Below, in pieces: positions 1 to 8,289 of a stretch of DNA of 59,336 nt (position 1 is the stretch's first letter; every line of letters begins with the position of its first letter). Under the pieces are notes generated by a model that saw nothing but the letters and a program-made list of their open reading frames with translations, had not been told where the DNA came from and ran no database searches. Source of the DNA: an uncultured Clostridia bacterium. Lineage in GTDB: Bacteria > Bacillota > Clostridia > Christensenellales > Borkfalkiaceae. The stretch lies in NCBI GenBank assembly GCA_944363045.1, contig CALVTT010000004.1, positions 1-59,336 of the forward strand, given 5' to 3'. A program made the position numbers and the translations under genes.

Positions 1-66
1 TGTTGTAAAATTATGATAACCACGCAAAACAAGTGGAAAAAATCTCTATAGGGGGACATGAACAAC

Positions 67-3000
67 ATGAAGAAGCTGAAAATAGCTTTGAGCCTGCTCT
101 TCGCGCTGACGTTCTCTCTCTTCCTCGTCGCCTGCGGCGGGAACGAGGGGAAAGAAGTGTCGCTGATCGAACTCGGCAAAGGCATGAAGACAGAGTTCAT
201 CGAAGGCGATTCGTTCTCGTCCGAAGGCCTTACGGTCACGGTCTATTACCGCGGTTCGGATGAGGCAGTCGTGCTTGAACCTGATCAGTACGAGGTGGAC
301 TACCCGGACGGTTTCGAAGACCTGACGCCCGGAACGTACACCGTCGTCGTCACGCCCGAGCAGACGCCCGCAGCCAATGCCGATCCCGTTACGGCAAGCT
401 ACAACGTCACCATCAGCCATAACTGGATCGATGACGGGGACGGCAATGCGCACTGCGAATGCGGCGCAAAGCAGGTCACCTACGCGAACCTTACCGATAC
501 GGTCACCACGGTCGCTTGGGGCAATCAGGCAACGCTCACCGAGAAGTCTGAAAATTCGCCCGCGAAGGAGCCCATCGCCGGTGAGAACCACGTCAACTAC
601 GGCGTGCTCGTTCCCGGCCAGACCATCGAGCTCACGATGAAGATCCTCGAGGTCGATACGGGCGCCATCTACAATACGCCTCTTATGGGTATCCGTAACG
701 GCGTTGACGGCCTTATTCCCCGTGAAGACTCCTACGTCATCGGTACCTGCGCCGGCTTCTCGACGCCCGACGGCGGCACGAAGGACGCGGCTCCTCAGTC
801 GGGTACGGCTTCGACAAGTACGGATCCTTGGGTCGTCTACAAGTCGGGCTCTGCCATCAACGCGACTGACCTCGTCGGCGGAACGGTCGTCGTTTCCTAT
901 GAGTATTCGAGCGACTCCGTCATGACCATCCGTCATACGCTCACCAAGTCGGACAACAGCACTCTGACGCAGGCTAACTCCCTGAATGTTCCCAGAGGCT
1001 CTTATGAGATCGTTGCTTACGGCGAGAAGGTCACCTATCAGGTCACCCAGGTCGTCAGCATCATGAACAGCTTTGTCGAAGGTTTCACGGCAGAGCCTCC
1101 CACTGCGACCGTCCAGCCCGAAGGCAAGCTCTTCAATACGGAGGGTCTTACCACCGCCGCTGAGATGAGCGATGGCACCACGATCGAAAATTCCTACAAC
1201 GCATATGCAATGGTCGATGTCGTCGCCGAAGACGGCACCACGACCCCTACCAGAATGGCGCTTGCCAACACTCCTCTTTCGAGGGATATGTACGACTTCT
1301 ATGTCGAATTCGCTGGCGAGACGTTCTACTTCACGAGCACCGGCGAACCGGGCGGCGATTCTCTCATCAAGGTCGTTGCTTCCGAATTCGCGTCGGCAAA
1401 CGCAGCTGCCGTTGTTGCGAACGGCGAACTCTTCGATGCTTCTAACGCTACGTTCGACTATGCGGTCAACGACAGCGAGGACGGCATCGTCATCGTCGGC
1501 GCAGGTACGGCATCCGTGCTCACGGATGCGCAGAAGGAAGCGCTCGACACCACAGCCAACGCATTCGTCTCCTTCAAGCTTGGCGCACTTTCCGAGACGT
1601 TCGACACTGCAACAGTCGAGGGCGGCTATGCATCCTTCGGCGGAGGCGTTGTGGAAGTCGTTCTTCCCACGGGCGCTGATTATACGCTTTATACGCTCGT
1701 CCTTTCCAAGAGCGGCGAGACCGTTCAGGAAGTTCAGAGGGTCGCCGTCGATCTTTCGGGGGTCCAGACGCCCGAACACGGCGCATATCTTGCCGGCAGC
1801 ACCTTCACGCTCGATGCGGGCGGCGAATTCACGGTCGTCTATACGGACGTTACGGTCAGCGATGACTATACCCTGGTTGCAGGCGGTATGCCTGTCAAGG
1901 TGTCCGAAGTCAAGGCGGGCATCAAAGCGGAAGGCGAATACACCGTCTTCGCGGGTCAGCTTTGGATCACGGAGGCAGAGCAGACGGGTGACGACTATAC
2001 CGTCACTTACAGGACCGCAGGTCCCGACCTTGTCAACCTTTCCTCGACCAATGCGACCACGCTCGTCGCGCTCAGAGACGCCGAGGGCGAGACGCTTGCC
2101 GAATACACCTACCATTACGACATGGTCTTCAGCGATGAAGTTCCTGCGACCGTCACCAACTTGGTGAAGATCTCCGACGACACCGTGGTGCTTGTCCAGC
2201 GCGATAAGCTCTATGTGTTCCGTGCCGTCCCCGCAGATGCAGTTGCGGGCAAGCTTGAATACTCCCAGCTCTATATCGACGCAACGCTCAATATTCAGAA
2301 TGACGCAGCGGCTTCCTATGATGTTTCTGTTTCCACTTCGGATAGTGGCGTCAAAGCAGATGTCGCAAATGCCATCACGAGAAGCTCCGATGCTTCCGGC
2401 AAGCTCGTTGCCATGGGCAACGTCGGCGATGCGAGCGACTACGACTACGGCGCACTCGTCGTCTATCAGTTCTCCGTCACGGCGCTCGACCTCCGCGAAG
2501 AGGATGTGGCAGAGACCTTCTACTTCACGGCAAACGAAGATCCCGAAGGTCAGGATACCTACACCGTCTACAAGGTGGAGGGCAACGTGATCACCGCAGA
2601 CGTCGTTGAAGCGGCAAGCGCGGGTGAGCGTGTTGTAACGCAGGAATGGAGCTGCGTGAACGACGGTATCGAGGCCTTCAAATATGGCGACACCAACTTC
2701 TATTTCGGCGGCCTTGTCGAACCCGCAACGGGCGAACACGTTTGGGCTGCTTCCGAAACGGAGAACCTTGAAGTCTGCTCCAACTGCGGTTACACGAGAG
2801 AATACGTTGAGACCGCAGACGGCCATGCATATATCACGCTCAGCACCCCTACCGCTTACGAAGATATGCCCAATGCTTCGTGGTGGGTCGAAGTGAATGG
2901 CGTGAACGAAGTGGACGGCAACTTTGCTGTTGAATACACTTACACGCATGCAGACGGCACGGGTGATTTTACCAATGCTCGTCTCCAGCTCATCAGCGGC

Positions 3001-3912
3001 GCCGATACTTCGACGATCGACCTTGCGGCAACTGCCGATGTTGTTGTTGTTCAGGGTATGCTTTCGAGCGGTGATTCCGCAGTCATTTCCACGCAGGAAC
3101 TCCTCAAGGACGGCGTTGCGGTCGATAAGTCCGCTTGGTTGTCGCACGCCAACGGTAAGGGTGAGTTCAACGGTGACGTGACGGCACTCATCACCCGTTC
3201 GGGTTCTGTGCTTGAAATTAAGACTGAATGGACTGCTCCCAGCGGCTCGACGTATGTCAACCATATCGTTGTTGACAACTTCACGCTGGCACCCGTTACC
3301 ATTCAGATCGGCGGCTATCTTCCTGCGGTCAAAGATCTTAACGCGAAGATCGGTAACATTGCTGCTACCTCGGCGATCGACCTCAAGCTCGGTGCAGAGG
3401 ACAACTCTACGGCATACACCGGCGAGACTCCTCTTTGGACGGGTTCGCTCGGTGTCGGTCAGAAGATCACTATGAGCGGTACGGCTACTTCCGGCGGCGC
3501 AGGCGTTTGGTGCGCTCCCCTGCCTTATATCTGGACGGGCGAGGCTGCTGCTTTGAACTTCCGTCCCGATAACTGGATCAATGGCGCTGCAGACGATCAG
3601 GCTTCCGTTCCTGCAATGAGCTTCACGATCGCTAAGGTCTGGAAGGGCTTCACTCCCGAATCGGCGAATGGCGCGGATTGGGTTACTGCGCTCGTCGACC
3701 ACTATAAGCAGGGTGCATTTGACTGCACGTTCGTTTGGGATTACACCGATTCGAGCGTGATCGTTGTCGACATCTCCTTCGCATGGGAAGATGCAACGTT
3801 CAACCAGACGTATGAGATCACTTCTACGGGCGCCGGCCTTCTTGAAGTTTACAATATTGGTCTTGGCGTCGACGGTGCATACTTCAACGTTACCGAGATG
3901 ACGATGGAGTAA
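67..3912 (+). CDS. large secreted lipoprotein, function unknown
   Basis: A lipoprotein signal peptide (MKKLKIALSLLF..., lipobox LVAC, Cys at about residue 22 from this start) predicts export and anchoring to the outer face of the membrane. An in-frame ATG also exists at 58, but GGGGGA at 51-56 leaves only 1 nt to it and 10 nt to the ATG at 67, so 67 is preferred. The mature protein is about 1,260 residues, acidic, Thr/Ser/Asp-rich and probably all-beta. The first ~100 residues read like a bacterial Ig-like or carbohydrate-surface module (GMKTEFIEGDSFSSEGLTV). Two short motifs of the type His-x-Trp ... Cys-x-Cys-Gly / Cys-x-x-Cys-Gly occur near residues 120-135 and 905-925. No catalytic domain is recognised. 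A surface adhesin or substrate-binding role is possible but not shown. A strong terminator follows at 3953. Confidence 0.85.
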   Translation: MKKLKIALSLLFALTFSLFLVACGGNEGKEVSLIELGKGMKTEFIEGDSFSSEGLTVTVYYRGSDEAVVLEPDQYEVDYPDGFEDLTPGTYTVVVTPEQTPAANADPVTASYNVTISHNWIDDGDGNAHCECGAKQVTYANLTDTVTTVAWGNQATLTEKSENSPAKEPIAGENHVNYGVLVPGQTIELTMKILEVDTGAIYNTPLMGIRNGVDGLIPREDSYVIGTCAGFSTPDGGTKDAAPQSGTASTSTDPWVVYKSGSAINATDLVGGTVVVSYEYSSDSVMTIRHTLTKSDNSTLTQANSLNVPRGSYEIVAYGEKVTYQVTQVVSIMNSFVEGFTAEPPTATVQPEGKLFNTEGLTTAAEMSDGTTIENSYNAYAMVDVVAEDGTTTPTRMALANTPLSRDMYDFYVEFAGETFYFTSTGEPGGDSLIKVVASEFASANAAAVVANGELFDASNATFDYAVNDSEDGIVIVGAGTASVLTDAQKEALDTTANAFVSFKLGALSETFDTATVEGGYASFGGGVVEVVLPTGADYTLYTLVLSKSGETVQEVQRVAVDLSGVQTPEHGAYLAGSTFTLDAGGEFTVVYTDVTVSDDYTLVAGGMPVKVSEVKAGIKAEGEYTVFAGQLWITEAEQTGDDYTVTYRTAGPDLVNLSSTNATTLVALRDAEGETLAEYTYHYDMVFSDEVPATVTNLVKISDDTVVLVQRDKLYVFRAVPADAVAGKLEYSQLYIDATLNIQNDAAASYDVSVSTSDSGVKADVANAITRSSDASGKLVAMGNVGDASDYDYGALVVYQFSVTALDLREEDVAETFYFTANEDPEGQDTYTVYKVEGNVITADVVEAASAGERVVTQEWSCVNDGIEAFKYGDTNFYFGGLVEPATGEHVWAASETENLEVCSNCGYTREYVETADGHAYITLSTPTAYEDMPNASWWVEVNGVNEVDGNFAVEYTYTHADGTGDFTNARLQLISGADTSTIDLAATADVVVVQGMLSSGDSAVISTQELLKDGVAVDKSAWLSHANGKGEFNGDVTALITRSGSVLEIKTEWTAPSGSTYVNHIVVDNFTLAPVTIQIGGYLPAVKDLNAKIGNIAATSAIDLKLGAEDNSTAYTGETPLWTGSLGVGQKITMSGTATSGGAGVWCAPLPYIWTGEAAALNFRPDNWINGAADDQASVPAMSFTIAKVWKGFTPESANGADWVTALVDHYKQGAFDCTFVWDYTDSSVIVVDISFAWEDATFNQTYEITSTGAGLLEVYNIGLGVDGAYFNVTEMTME

Positions 3913-3952
3913 ACCTCAAACCCTACAACTTCATAAGTTGTGAACAAAAGGG

Positions 3953-3982
3953 GGCTCCCGCACGCGCGGGAGCCTTCTTTTC
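3953..3982 (+). terminator. intrinsic terminator after the lipoprotein gene
   Basis: A 9-bp perfect stem (3953-3961 with 3966-3974) has a 4-nt loop and is followed by a T-rich run. A smaller hairpin, ACAACTT/AAGTTGT, lies just upstream at 3924-3940. Confidence 0.85.
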
Positions 3983-4003
3983 TCTGCGTCGGGAGGCATG
4001 ACC

Positions 4004-4236
4004 TTAGCCCTCCCTGTGTAAGGGAGGGTGCCGAACGAAGTGAGGCGGAAGGGTTGTAAAGGTTGGTTCTGCGCGAGCGCTACAACCCCTCCGTCTTGCC
4101 TTCGGCAATCCACCTCCCCTTGCACAGGGGAGGCAAGAGAGAAACGCAACCCCCTCTTGCCTCCCTCTGGGAGGGAGGTGGCAGCCCGCAGGGCTGACGG
4201 AAGGAGTGTACCTCCCCTTGCACAGGGGAGGCTATA
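4004..4236. repeat. cluster of REP-like palindromic repeats
   Basis: This non-coding stretch is built of short hairpins of two alternating kinds: a CCTCCC...GGGAGG stem and a second stem ending in (C/A)GGAAGG. The first unit (4008-4053) contains the string GTGCCGAACGAAGTGAGGCG (4028-4047), which recurs at 29259-29278. A second unit at about 4084-4135 is in the opposite orientation, and a third at 4160-4207 has a different tip (GCAGCCC/GGGCTG). CCTCCCC...GGGGAGG recurs again at 4211-4232. No protein-coding signal is seen in 3983-4290; short open frames here are repeat artefacts. Confidence 0.75.
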
Positions 4237-4294
4237 ATATGTAATATTCCCTCTGCAAATTTTTCAAAATCTCTCATCTTTCTTTCAAAATCGG

Positions 4295-4323
4295 TTGACA
4301 AGCCCCTCAAAGTGTGGTAAACT
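4295..4323 (+). promoter_or_regulatory. sigma-A promoter for rpmG-secE-nusG
   Basis: TTGACA at 4295-4300, a 17-nt spacer and TAAACT at 4318-4323. Transcription would start about 45 nt upstream of the rpmG ATG. Confidence 0.8.
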
Positions 4324-4374
4324 TCCGTTGTATCCTCGGAAGGGGGTAATTTTTTTGTATGGAGTTTATTTCGC

Positions 4375-4539
4375 ATGGCTACCAAATCCACGAGAATGAA
4401 GATCACGTTTGAATGCACGGAATGCAAGAACAGGAATTACGACAGCTTCAAGAATAAGCGCAACGATCCCGACCGTCTTGAGCTCAAGAAGTACTGCCCC
4501 GTCTGCAAAAAGCACACCGTTCACAAGGAATCTAAGTAA
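4375..4539 (+). CDS. rpmG: 50S ribosomal protein L33
   Basis: This 54-codon gene encodes the small zinc-ribbon protein L33 of the large ribosomal subunit. The translation begins [20 protein letters not shown] and has two Cys pairs (CTEC near residues 14-17 and CPVC near 41-44) that form the zinc site; its end, HTVHKESK, is typical of the family. It is the first gene behind the promoter at 4295 and is followed 33 nt later by secE, the usual rpmG-secE-nusG order. It retains the Cys pairs, so it is the Zn-binding rather than the Zn-independent L33 form. Confidence 0.95.
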   Translation: MATKSTRMKITFECTECKNRNYDSFKNKRNDPDRLELKKYCPVCKKHTVHKESK

Positions 4540-4572
4540 ATTCCGCGCCCTGTTGCGCATTGGAGTAAAAGA

Positions 4573-4875
4573 ATGCAAAAGTCCAACGACAGCACCGAAA
4601 AGCTCGACGTCAAGAAGCAGGACGTCAAAAAGCAGGACGCGCCCAAAAAGTCCGCGAAAAAGTCGGAGAAAAAGCCTAACTTTTTCGTCCGCACGGGCAG
4701 GAAGATCAAAGAGACGTTCTCCGAACTCAAGCGCGTCACCTGGCCTTCCCTCCCGCAGGCCCTTAAATCGACGGGCGTTGTCATCGTCATCGTGCTCATC
4801 TTCCTCGTCGCGATCACGGCCATCAACTACGGTTTTTCTGCACTCTTGCAGCTTCTGACCGATCTGGGGGTCTAA
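4573..4875 (+). CDS. secE: preprotein translocase subunit SecE
   Basis: SecE is the essential small subunit of the SecYEG protein channel in the cytoplasmic membrane. The 100-residue product has a Lys-rich, low-complexity N-terminus with a repeated VKKQD (residues 13-22), then the conserved amphipathic segment ETFSELKRVTWPS (about residues 48-60) and one C-terminal transmembrane helix (VVIVIVLIFLVAITAINYGF). One TM helix is normal for Gram-positive SecE. The TWP motif is diagnostic. nusG follows after 3 nt, so the two are translationally close and share the upstream promoter. Confidence 0.95.
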   Translation: MQKSNDSTEKLDVKKQDVKKQDAPKKSAKKSEKKPNFFVRTGRKIKETFSELKRVTWPSLPQALKSTGVVIVIVLIFLVAITAINYGFSALLQLLTDLGV

Positions 4876-4878
4876 GGC

Positions 4879-5451
4879 ATGGCAACGACAGACAGCGAGC
4901 CCAAGTGGTACATCCTTCATACCTACTCGGGCTATGAATCGATGGTAAAGGACAGCCTTCTCAGGCTCATCGAAAACAATAACTTGAGCGACTCCATCGT
5001 CGACGTCAAGATCCCCACCGAACAGACCATCGAAGAAAAGGCGAACGGCAAGAAAAAGGTCGTCGAACGCAAACTTCTGCCCTGCTATGTCTTCATCAAG
5101 ATGGTCTACTCCAATCAGCTTTGGTATCTCGTCACCAACACGCGCGGCGTCACCGGTTTCTGCGGTCCGCAGGGACGTCCCATCCCCATGCGCGAGGACG
5201 AGATAAGAAGGATGCGCCTTGAAGAGTACGTCTTAGACGCCGACTTCAAACCGGGCGACAGGGTTGCCATCGACAACGGGCCTTTGGAGGGCTTCGACGG
5301 CACCATCGTCGAGCTCAACAACGAGCAGCAGCGCGCCAAGGTCAATATCCTCATGTTCGGAAGGGAGCAGGAGGTGGAGGTCGAATATATCCAGATGCGC
5401 AAGATGCCCGAAGGCGCGGGCGAAGCGCAGGAAAAGCACGAGGCGGACTGA
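4879..5451 (+). CDS. nusG: transcription termination/antitermination factor NusG
   Basis: NusG binds the RNA polymerase clamp and modulates pausing, Rho-dependent termination and coupling to ribosomes. The 190-residue protein shows the NGN domain (residues 1-120, starting PKWYILHTYSGYE, with LPCYVFIKM and the TRGVTGFCGP segment) and a C-terminal KOW domain (FKPGDRVAIDNGPLEGFDGT, about residues 122-170). Length and domain order are standard. The C-terminal tail is acidic and poorly conserved. It lies directly after secE and 114 nt ahead of rplK. Confidence 0.97.
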   Translation: MATTDSEPKWYILHTYSGYESMVKDSLLRLIENNNLSDSIVDVKIPTEQTIEEKANGKKKVVERKLLPCYVFIKMVYSNQLWYLVTNTRGVTGFCGPQGRPIPMREDEIRRMRLEEYVLDADFKPGDRVAIDNGPLEGFDGTIVELNNEQQRAKVNILMFGREQEVEVEYIQMRKMPEGAGEAQEKHEAD

Positions 5452-5501
5452 GCGCCCGTGCCTCATTTCAGGCGAAAGAGCCCAAGCGGCTTTTCGATCA
5501 C

Positions 5502-5548
5502 GTGGGAGAGACGGCAAATCTAAATTTCGGCCGTCTTGCAGGTACCAC
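5502..5548 (+). promoter_or_regulatory. GTGGGAGA...CCAC structured element before rplK
   Basis: The outer pair GTGG (5502-5505) / CCAC (5545-5548) encloses the hairpin GACGGC (5510-5515) / GCCGTC (5530-5535). The same layout, with a different inner hairpin, occurs before rplA at 6004-6034. It sits just upstream of the rplK ribosome-binding site and could be an RNA processing or regulatory structure; this is inferred. Confidence 0.5.
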
Positions 5549-5565
5549 GAATACGGAGGAACAAT

Positions 5566-5991
5566 ATGGCTAAAAAGATCACTGCGGTAGTCAAACTTCA
5601 GCTCCCTGCAGGGAAAGCGACTCCCGGTCCCCCTGTCGGTTCGACGCTCGGCCCGCACGGGATCAACATCCCCGGTTTCACGAAGGAATTCAACGCAAAG
5701 ACGGCAGGTCAGGAGGGGCTCATCATCCCCGTCGTCATGACCATCTACCAGGACCGTTCGTTCACGTTCGTCCTCAAGACGCCTCCCGCACCCGTCCTCA
5801 TCAAGAAGGCATTGGGGCTCGAGACTGCTTCGGCTACGCCCAACAAGGTGAAGGTCGGCAAGCTCACCAAGGCGCAGGTGGAGGAGATCGCAAAGACCAA
5901 GCTGCCCGATCTCAACTGCACGTCGCTCGAGAGCGCGATGAGCATGATCGCAGGCACGGCACGCAGCATGGGCGTGACCGTCGAGGACTGA
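5566..5991 (+). CDS. rplK: 50S ribosomal protein L11
   Basis: L11 forms the GTPase-associated stalk base of the large subunit and is needed for RelA-type stringent sensing. The 141-residue product has the N-terminal domain ([20 protein letters not shown] with the Pro-rich [14 protein letters not shown]) and the rRNA-binding C-terminal domain ending [10 protein letters not shown]. The ATG at 5566 is chosen over an in-frame upstream ATG (5536) because GGAGGA lies just ahead of it and the family N-terminus matches exactly. It is followed by rplA, the normal order. Confidence 0.97.
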   Translation: MAKKITAVVKLQLPAGKATPGPPVGSTLGPHGINIPGFTKEFNAKTAGQEGLIIPVVMTIYQDRSFTFVLKTPPAPVLIKKALGLETASATPNKVKVGKLTKAQVEEIAKTKLPDLNCTSLESAMSMIAGTARSMGVTVED

Positions 5992-6003
5992 AATAAGGAG
6001 AAT

Positions 6004-6034
6004 GTGGGAGAAGGGTTTCCCTTCGCTTGACCAC
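6004..6034 (+). promoter_or_regulatory. GTGGGAGA...CCAC structured element before rplA
   Basis: GTGG (6004-6007) pairs with CCAC (6031-6034) around an inner AAGGG/CCCTT hairpin (6011-6023). The ribosome-binding site AAGGAGG follows at once (6035-6041). It parallels the element before rplK. Confidence 0.5.
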
Positions 6035-6047
6035 AAGGAGGTAATTG

Positions 6048-6737
6048 ATGAAATACGGTAAAAAATACGCCGAGAGCCTGAAAGCATACGACAAGACCCG
6101 CCCCTACGAGGCGTCCGAGGCCGTGAATATCGTGCTCGGGAACGCAAAGGCGAAGTTCGACGAAACGATCGAACTTCATGTGAGACTGGGCATCGACCCC
6201 CGCCAGGCAGACCAGCAGGTCCGCGGCGTGCTCGTGCTCCCTCACGGCACCGGTAAGACGAAGAAGGTGCTCGTCGTCGCCAAGGGCGAACGCGCAGACC
6301 AGGCAAAAGAGGCAGGCGCGGACTATGTCGGCGCGGAAGAGATGATCCAGAAGATCCAGACGGAGAACTGGTTCGACTTCGACGTCATGATCACGACGCC
6401 CGACATGATGGGCGTGGTCGGCCGCATCGGCCGTATCCTCGGCCCCAAGGGCCTCATGCCCAACCCCAAGAGCGGTACGGTGACGATGGACGTCGCCCGC
6501 GCCGTGCAGGACGTCAAGGCAGGTAAGGTGGAGTACCGTCTCGATAAGACGGCGATCATCCACTGCCCCATCGGCAAGAAGAGCTTCGGGAATGAAAAGA
6601 TCCTCGACAACTTCACGGCGCTCATGGACGCCATCGTGCGCGCCAAGCCCGCCGCTGCCAAGGGTCAGTACGTCAAGAGCGTCTCTCTGTCCTCGACGAT
6701 GGGCCCCGGCGTCAAAGTCGCCTACAATAGGGGCTAA
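6048..6737 (+). CDS. rplA: 50S ribosomal protein L1
   Basis: L1 is the mobile-stalk protein at the E site and, in many bacteria, a translational repressor of its own operon. The 229-residue product starts [16 protein letters not shown] and contains the family block [19 protein letters not shown] around residues 125-143, plus the C-terminal [17 protein letters not shown]. The ATG at 6048 is used because AAGGAGG precedes it by 6 nt; a TTG one codon upstream is unlikely. A separate promoter and L10 leader follow, so rplJ-rplL can be transcribed independently. Confidence 0.97.
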   Translation: MKYGKKYAESLKAYDKTRPYEASEAVNIVLGNAKAKFDETIELHVRLGIDPRQADQQVRGVLVLPHGTGKTKKVLVVAKGERADQAKEAGADYVGAEEMIQKIQTENWFDFDVMITTPDMMGVVGRIGRILGPKGLMPNPKSGTVTMDVARAVQDVKAGKVEYRLDKTAIIHCPIGKKSFGNEKILDNFTALMDAIVRAKPAAAKGQYVKSVSLSSTMGPGVKVAYNRG

Positions 6738-6764
6738 ACTTTGGCAAAAGCCGCGCAAAATCGC

Positions 6765-6793
6765 TTGACGAATGCGCGCGGCCGTGCTATGAT
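6765..6793 (+). promoter_or_regulatory. sigma-A promoter for rplJ-rplL
   Basis: TTGACG at 6765-6770, a 17-nt spacer and TATGAT at 6788-6793. It lies immediately downstream of rplA and directly upstream of the L10 leader. Confidence 0.85.
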
Positions 6794-6799
6794 TACAAG

Positions 6800-6914
6800 G
6801 TAATATCGATACCGCAGACAACGGGTGCCAAAGTTCGGCTCAATATCCCGTCGAGGTAACGAAAGGCAATGATTTTCCTTTGCGCTTCGTCCCCTGCGGG
6901 TCGGAGCGCTTTTT
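6800..6914 (+). ncRNA. L10 (rplJ) leader RNA with attenuator
   Basis: The segment has the conserved L10-leader landmarks: ACCGCAGACAACGGGTGCC (6812-6830), then AATATCCCGTCGAGGTAACG (6842-6861), and finally a hairpin (6882-6909, closed by GCGCT/AGCGC with a CCC/GGG core) followed by TTTTTAT. In Firmicutes this leader binds the L10(L12)4 complex and controls rplJL by transcription attenuation. The terminator hairpin lies 75 nt before the rplJ start, as expected. Confidence 0.85.
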
Positions 6915-6987
6915 ATGTGGCTTTTTCCGCATTTGCACGGCGGAGGAAGCGGAAAACGGGGCGCGAAAGCTCCCCAAGGAGGTAAAC

Positions 6988-7485
6988 ATGTCGGCAAATT
7001 TTGAAGCGAAAAAAGCGGTCGTCGAAGAGATCAAGGAAAAGATCCGCGCGAGCAAGTCCGTCGTCCTCGTTCAGTACGACAGGCTCACCGTGTCGGAAGT
7101 CACCGATCTTCGCAACCGGTTCCGCAACGCTTCGAGCGAGTATAAGGTGTACAAGAACACCCTCGTGAGAAAGGCGTTCGACGAGCTGGGCGTGAACGAT
7201 TTCGACAACGACCTCAACGGCGCGACGGCATTCGTGTTCTGCCCGGACGAGACGAGCGGCTGCTCCGTCCTTGCCAAGGCAGTCAAGGATGTGCCTGCTC
7301 TTGAAAGCAAAGTCGTTCCCAAGAGCGCCTATGTCAACGGCGCCTATGTGGATGTGGCGGGCATCAAGAAGCTGGCTTCCATCCCCTCGAGAGAGGTGCT
7401 CATCGCCAAGATGCTCGGGTGCCTGCAGGCTCCCATCGCAAATCTCGCCTATGTGCTGGGCGCGATCGCGAAAAACAAGGAATAA
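6988..7485 (+). CDS. rplJ: 50S ribosomal protein L10
   Basis: L10 anchors L7/L12 dimers to the ribosome and is the autoregulator of the rplJL unit through the leader upstream. The 165-residue protein begins MSANFEAKKAVVEEIKEKIR, contains the rRNA-binding segment VYKNTLVRKAF (about residues 54-64), and ends in an Ala-rich helix (LGCLQAPIANLAYVLGAIAK) that would carry L12. An open frame extends 36 codons upstream through the leader, but the start at 6988 has AAGGAGG 6 nt before it and fits the family N-terminus. rplL follows after 30 nt. Confidence 0.97.
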   Translation: MSANFEAKKAVVEEIKEKIRASKSVVLVQYDRLTVSEVTDLRNRFRNASSEYKVYKNTLVRKAFDELGVNDFDNDLNGATAFVFCPDETSGCSVLAKAVKDVPALESKVVPKSAYVNGAYVDVAGIKKLASIPSREVLIAKMLGCLQAPIANLAYVLGAIAKNKE

Positions 7486-7515
7486 TTTTCTTAAAAAAAC
7501 CGGAGGGTATTCAAA

Positions 7516-7884
7516 ATGGATGTTCAGAAGCTGATCGAAGAAGTCAAGGCAATGAGCGTGGTCGAACTCAACGACCTCGTCAAGGCACTCGAGGAGGAGT
7601 TCGGCGTGAGCGCTGCGGCTCCCGTCGCCGTTGCAGGCGCTGTTGCAGCCGAGGCTGCTCCCGCCGAGGAAGAGAAGACCGAGTTCAACATCGTCCTCAA
7701 GGACATCGGCGCCAACAAGATCGCCGTCATCAAGGCAGTCCGCGAGTTCACGGGTCTCGGCCTTGCAGAGGCAAAGAAGGCCGTCGAGGCGATGGGCGTG
7801 CTCAAGGAAGCAGTTCCCAAGGCAGACGCCGAGGCCGCTGTTGCCAAGCTCAAGGAAGCAGGCGCTACCGCAGAGCTTCAGTAA
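7516..7884 (+). CDS. rplL: 50S ribosomal protein L7/L12
   Basis: This is the multicopy acidic stalk protein that recruits translational GTPases. The 122-residue product has the N-terminal dimerisation helices ([20 protein letters not shown]), an Ala/Pro/Glu hinge (residues ~36-53), and the C-terminal factor-binding domain ([20 protein letters not shown] ... [12 protein letters not shown]). Length is typical. No rpoB-rpoC follows; a large palindromic element and a terminator end the unit. Confidence 0.98.
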   Translation: MDVQKLIEEVKAMSVVELNDLVKALEEEFGVSAAAPVAVAGAVAAEAAPAEEEKTEFNIVLKDIGANKIAVIKAVREFTGLGLAEAKKAVEAMGVLKEAVPKADAEAAVAKLKEAGATAELQ

Positions 7885-7887
7885 CCT

Positions 7888-8172
7888 TAACCAAGTCAAA
7901 GTAAAGAGGACCCGATCGAAAGCGGGGATATTACCACATCTGCGGCGTTAAAGCCCTTGCCAATACGTCGTTGTATTGGCTGCGGTCTTTGCCTTGCATC
8001 TGCAGCAATCTACCCGCTTTCGATTGCTTCGCACCCTGAAAGAGCGCATTTTGCGATGGATTGGGGCGACAGACGAAGCAGCAATACCCCCAGCGGTATT
8101 GCAATGAGGATGAGCCCCAAGGCGCGCAAAAGACGCCTTTCAGGGCGGGTTCGGTTTATTTTGACTTGGTTA
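7888..8172. repeat. 285-bp two-armed palindromic element (MITE-like or structured RNA)
   Basis: Terminal inverted repeats 7888-7914 and 8146-8172 match at 23 of 27 positions. Arm A (7915-8024) closes with a perfect 12-bp stem (7915-7926 with 8013-8024), continues as an imperfect helix and ends in GCCAATAC/GTATTGGC (7959-7966 with 7973-7980, 6-nt loop). Arm B (8034-8145) closes with 9 bp (8034-8042 with 8137-8145), continues through TTTTGCG/CGCAAAA and TTGGGGC/GCCCCAA (8061-8067 with 8114-8120), and ends in GCAATACC/GGTATTGC (8081-8088 with 8095-8102, 6-nt loop). The whole would fold as a three-way junction. It has no plausible coding capacity and lies between rplL and its terminator, so it is probably co-transcribed. 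Confidence 0.8.
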
Positions 8173-8186
8173 CGATAACGAAAAAC

Positions 8187-8211
8187 GTCTCCCTGCGCGG
8201 AGACTTTTTTT
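8187..8211 (+). terminator. terminator of the rplJL unit
   Basis: GTCTCC (8187-8192) pairs with GGAGAC (8199-8204), with loop CTGCGC and a run of seven T. Confidence 0.9.
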
Positions 8212-8250
8212 ATGCCCCGAGGCGCCTCGGGCGAAAGCAATGAAGGATAG

Positions 8251-8289
8251 GGCGGCGCGGCGGGCGCTTTTTGCGCCCGCCGCGCCGCC
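8251..8289. repeat. 17-bp perfect GC-only hairpin
   Basis: Positions 8251-8267 are exactly complementary to 8273-8289, with a TTTTT loop. There is no T-tract on either side. It is one of several ultra-GC palindromes at gene ends in this window. Confidence 0.8.

Noticed and set aside
46-3702. 1218-codon open frame antisense to the large lipoprotein gene
   Set aside because: It is a GC-skew shadow: the sense frame has a signal peptide, ribosome-binding site and protein-like composition, while the antisense product is Arg/Cys/His-rich with no domain.
4009-4236. Possible CRISPR array
   Set aside because: The repeats are self-complementary, unevenly spaced and in both orientations, with no constant spacer length and no cas genes.
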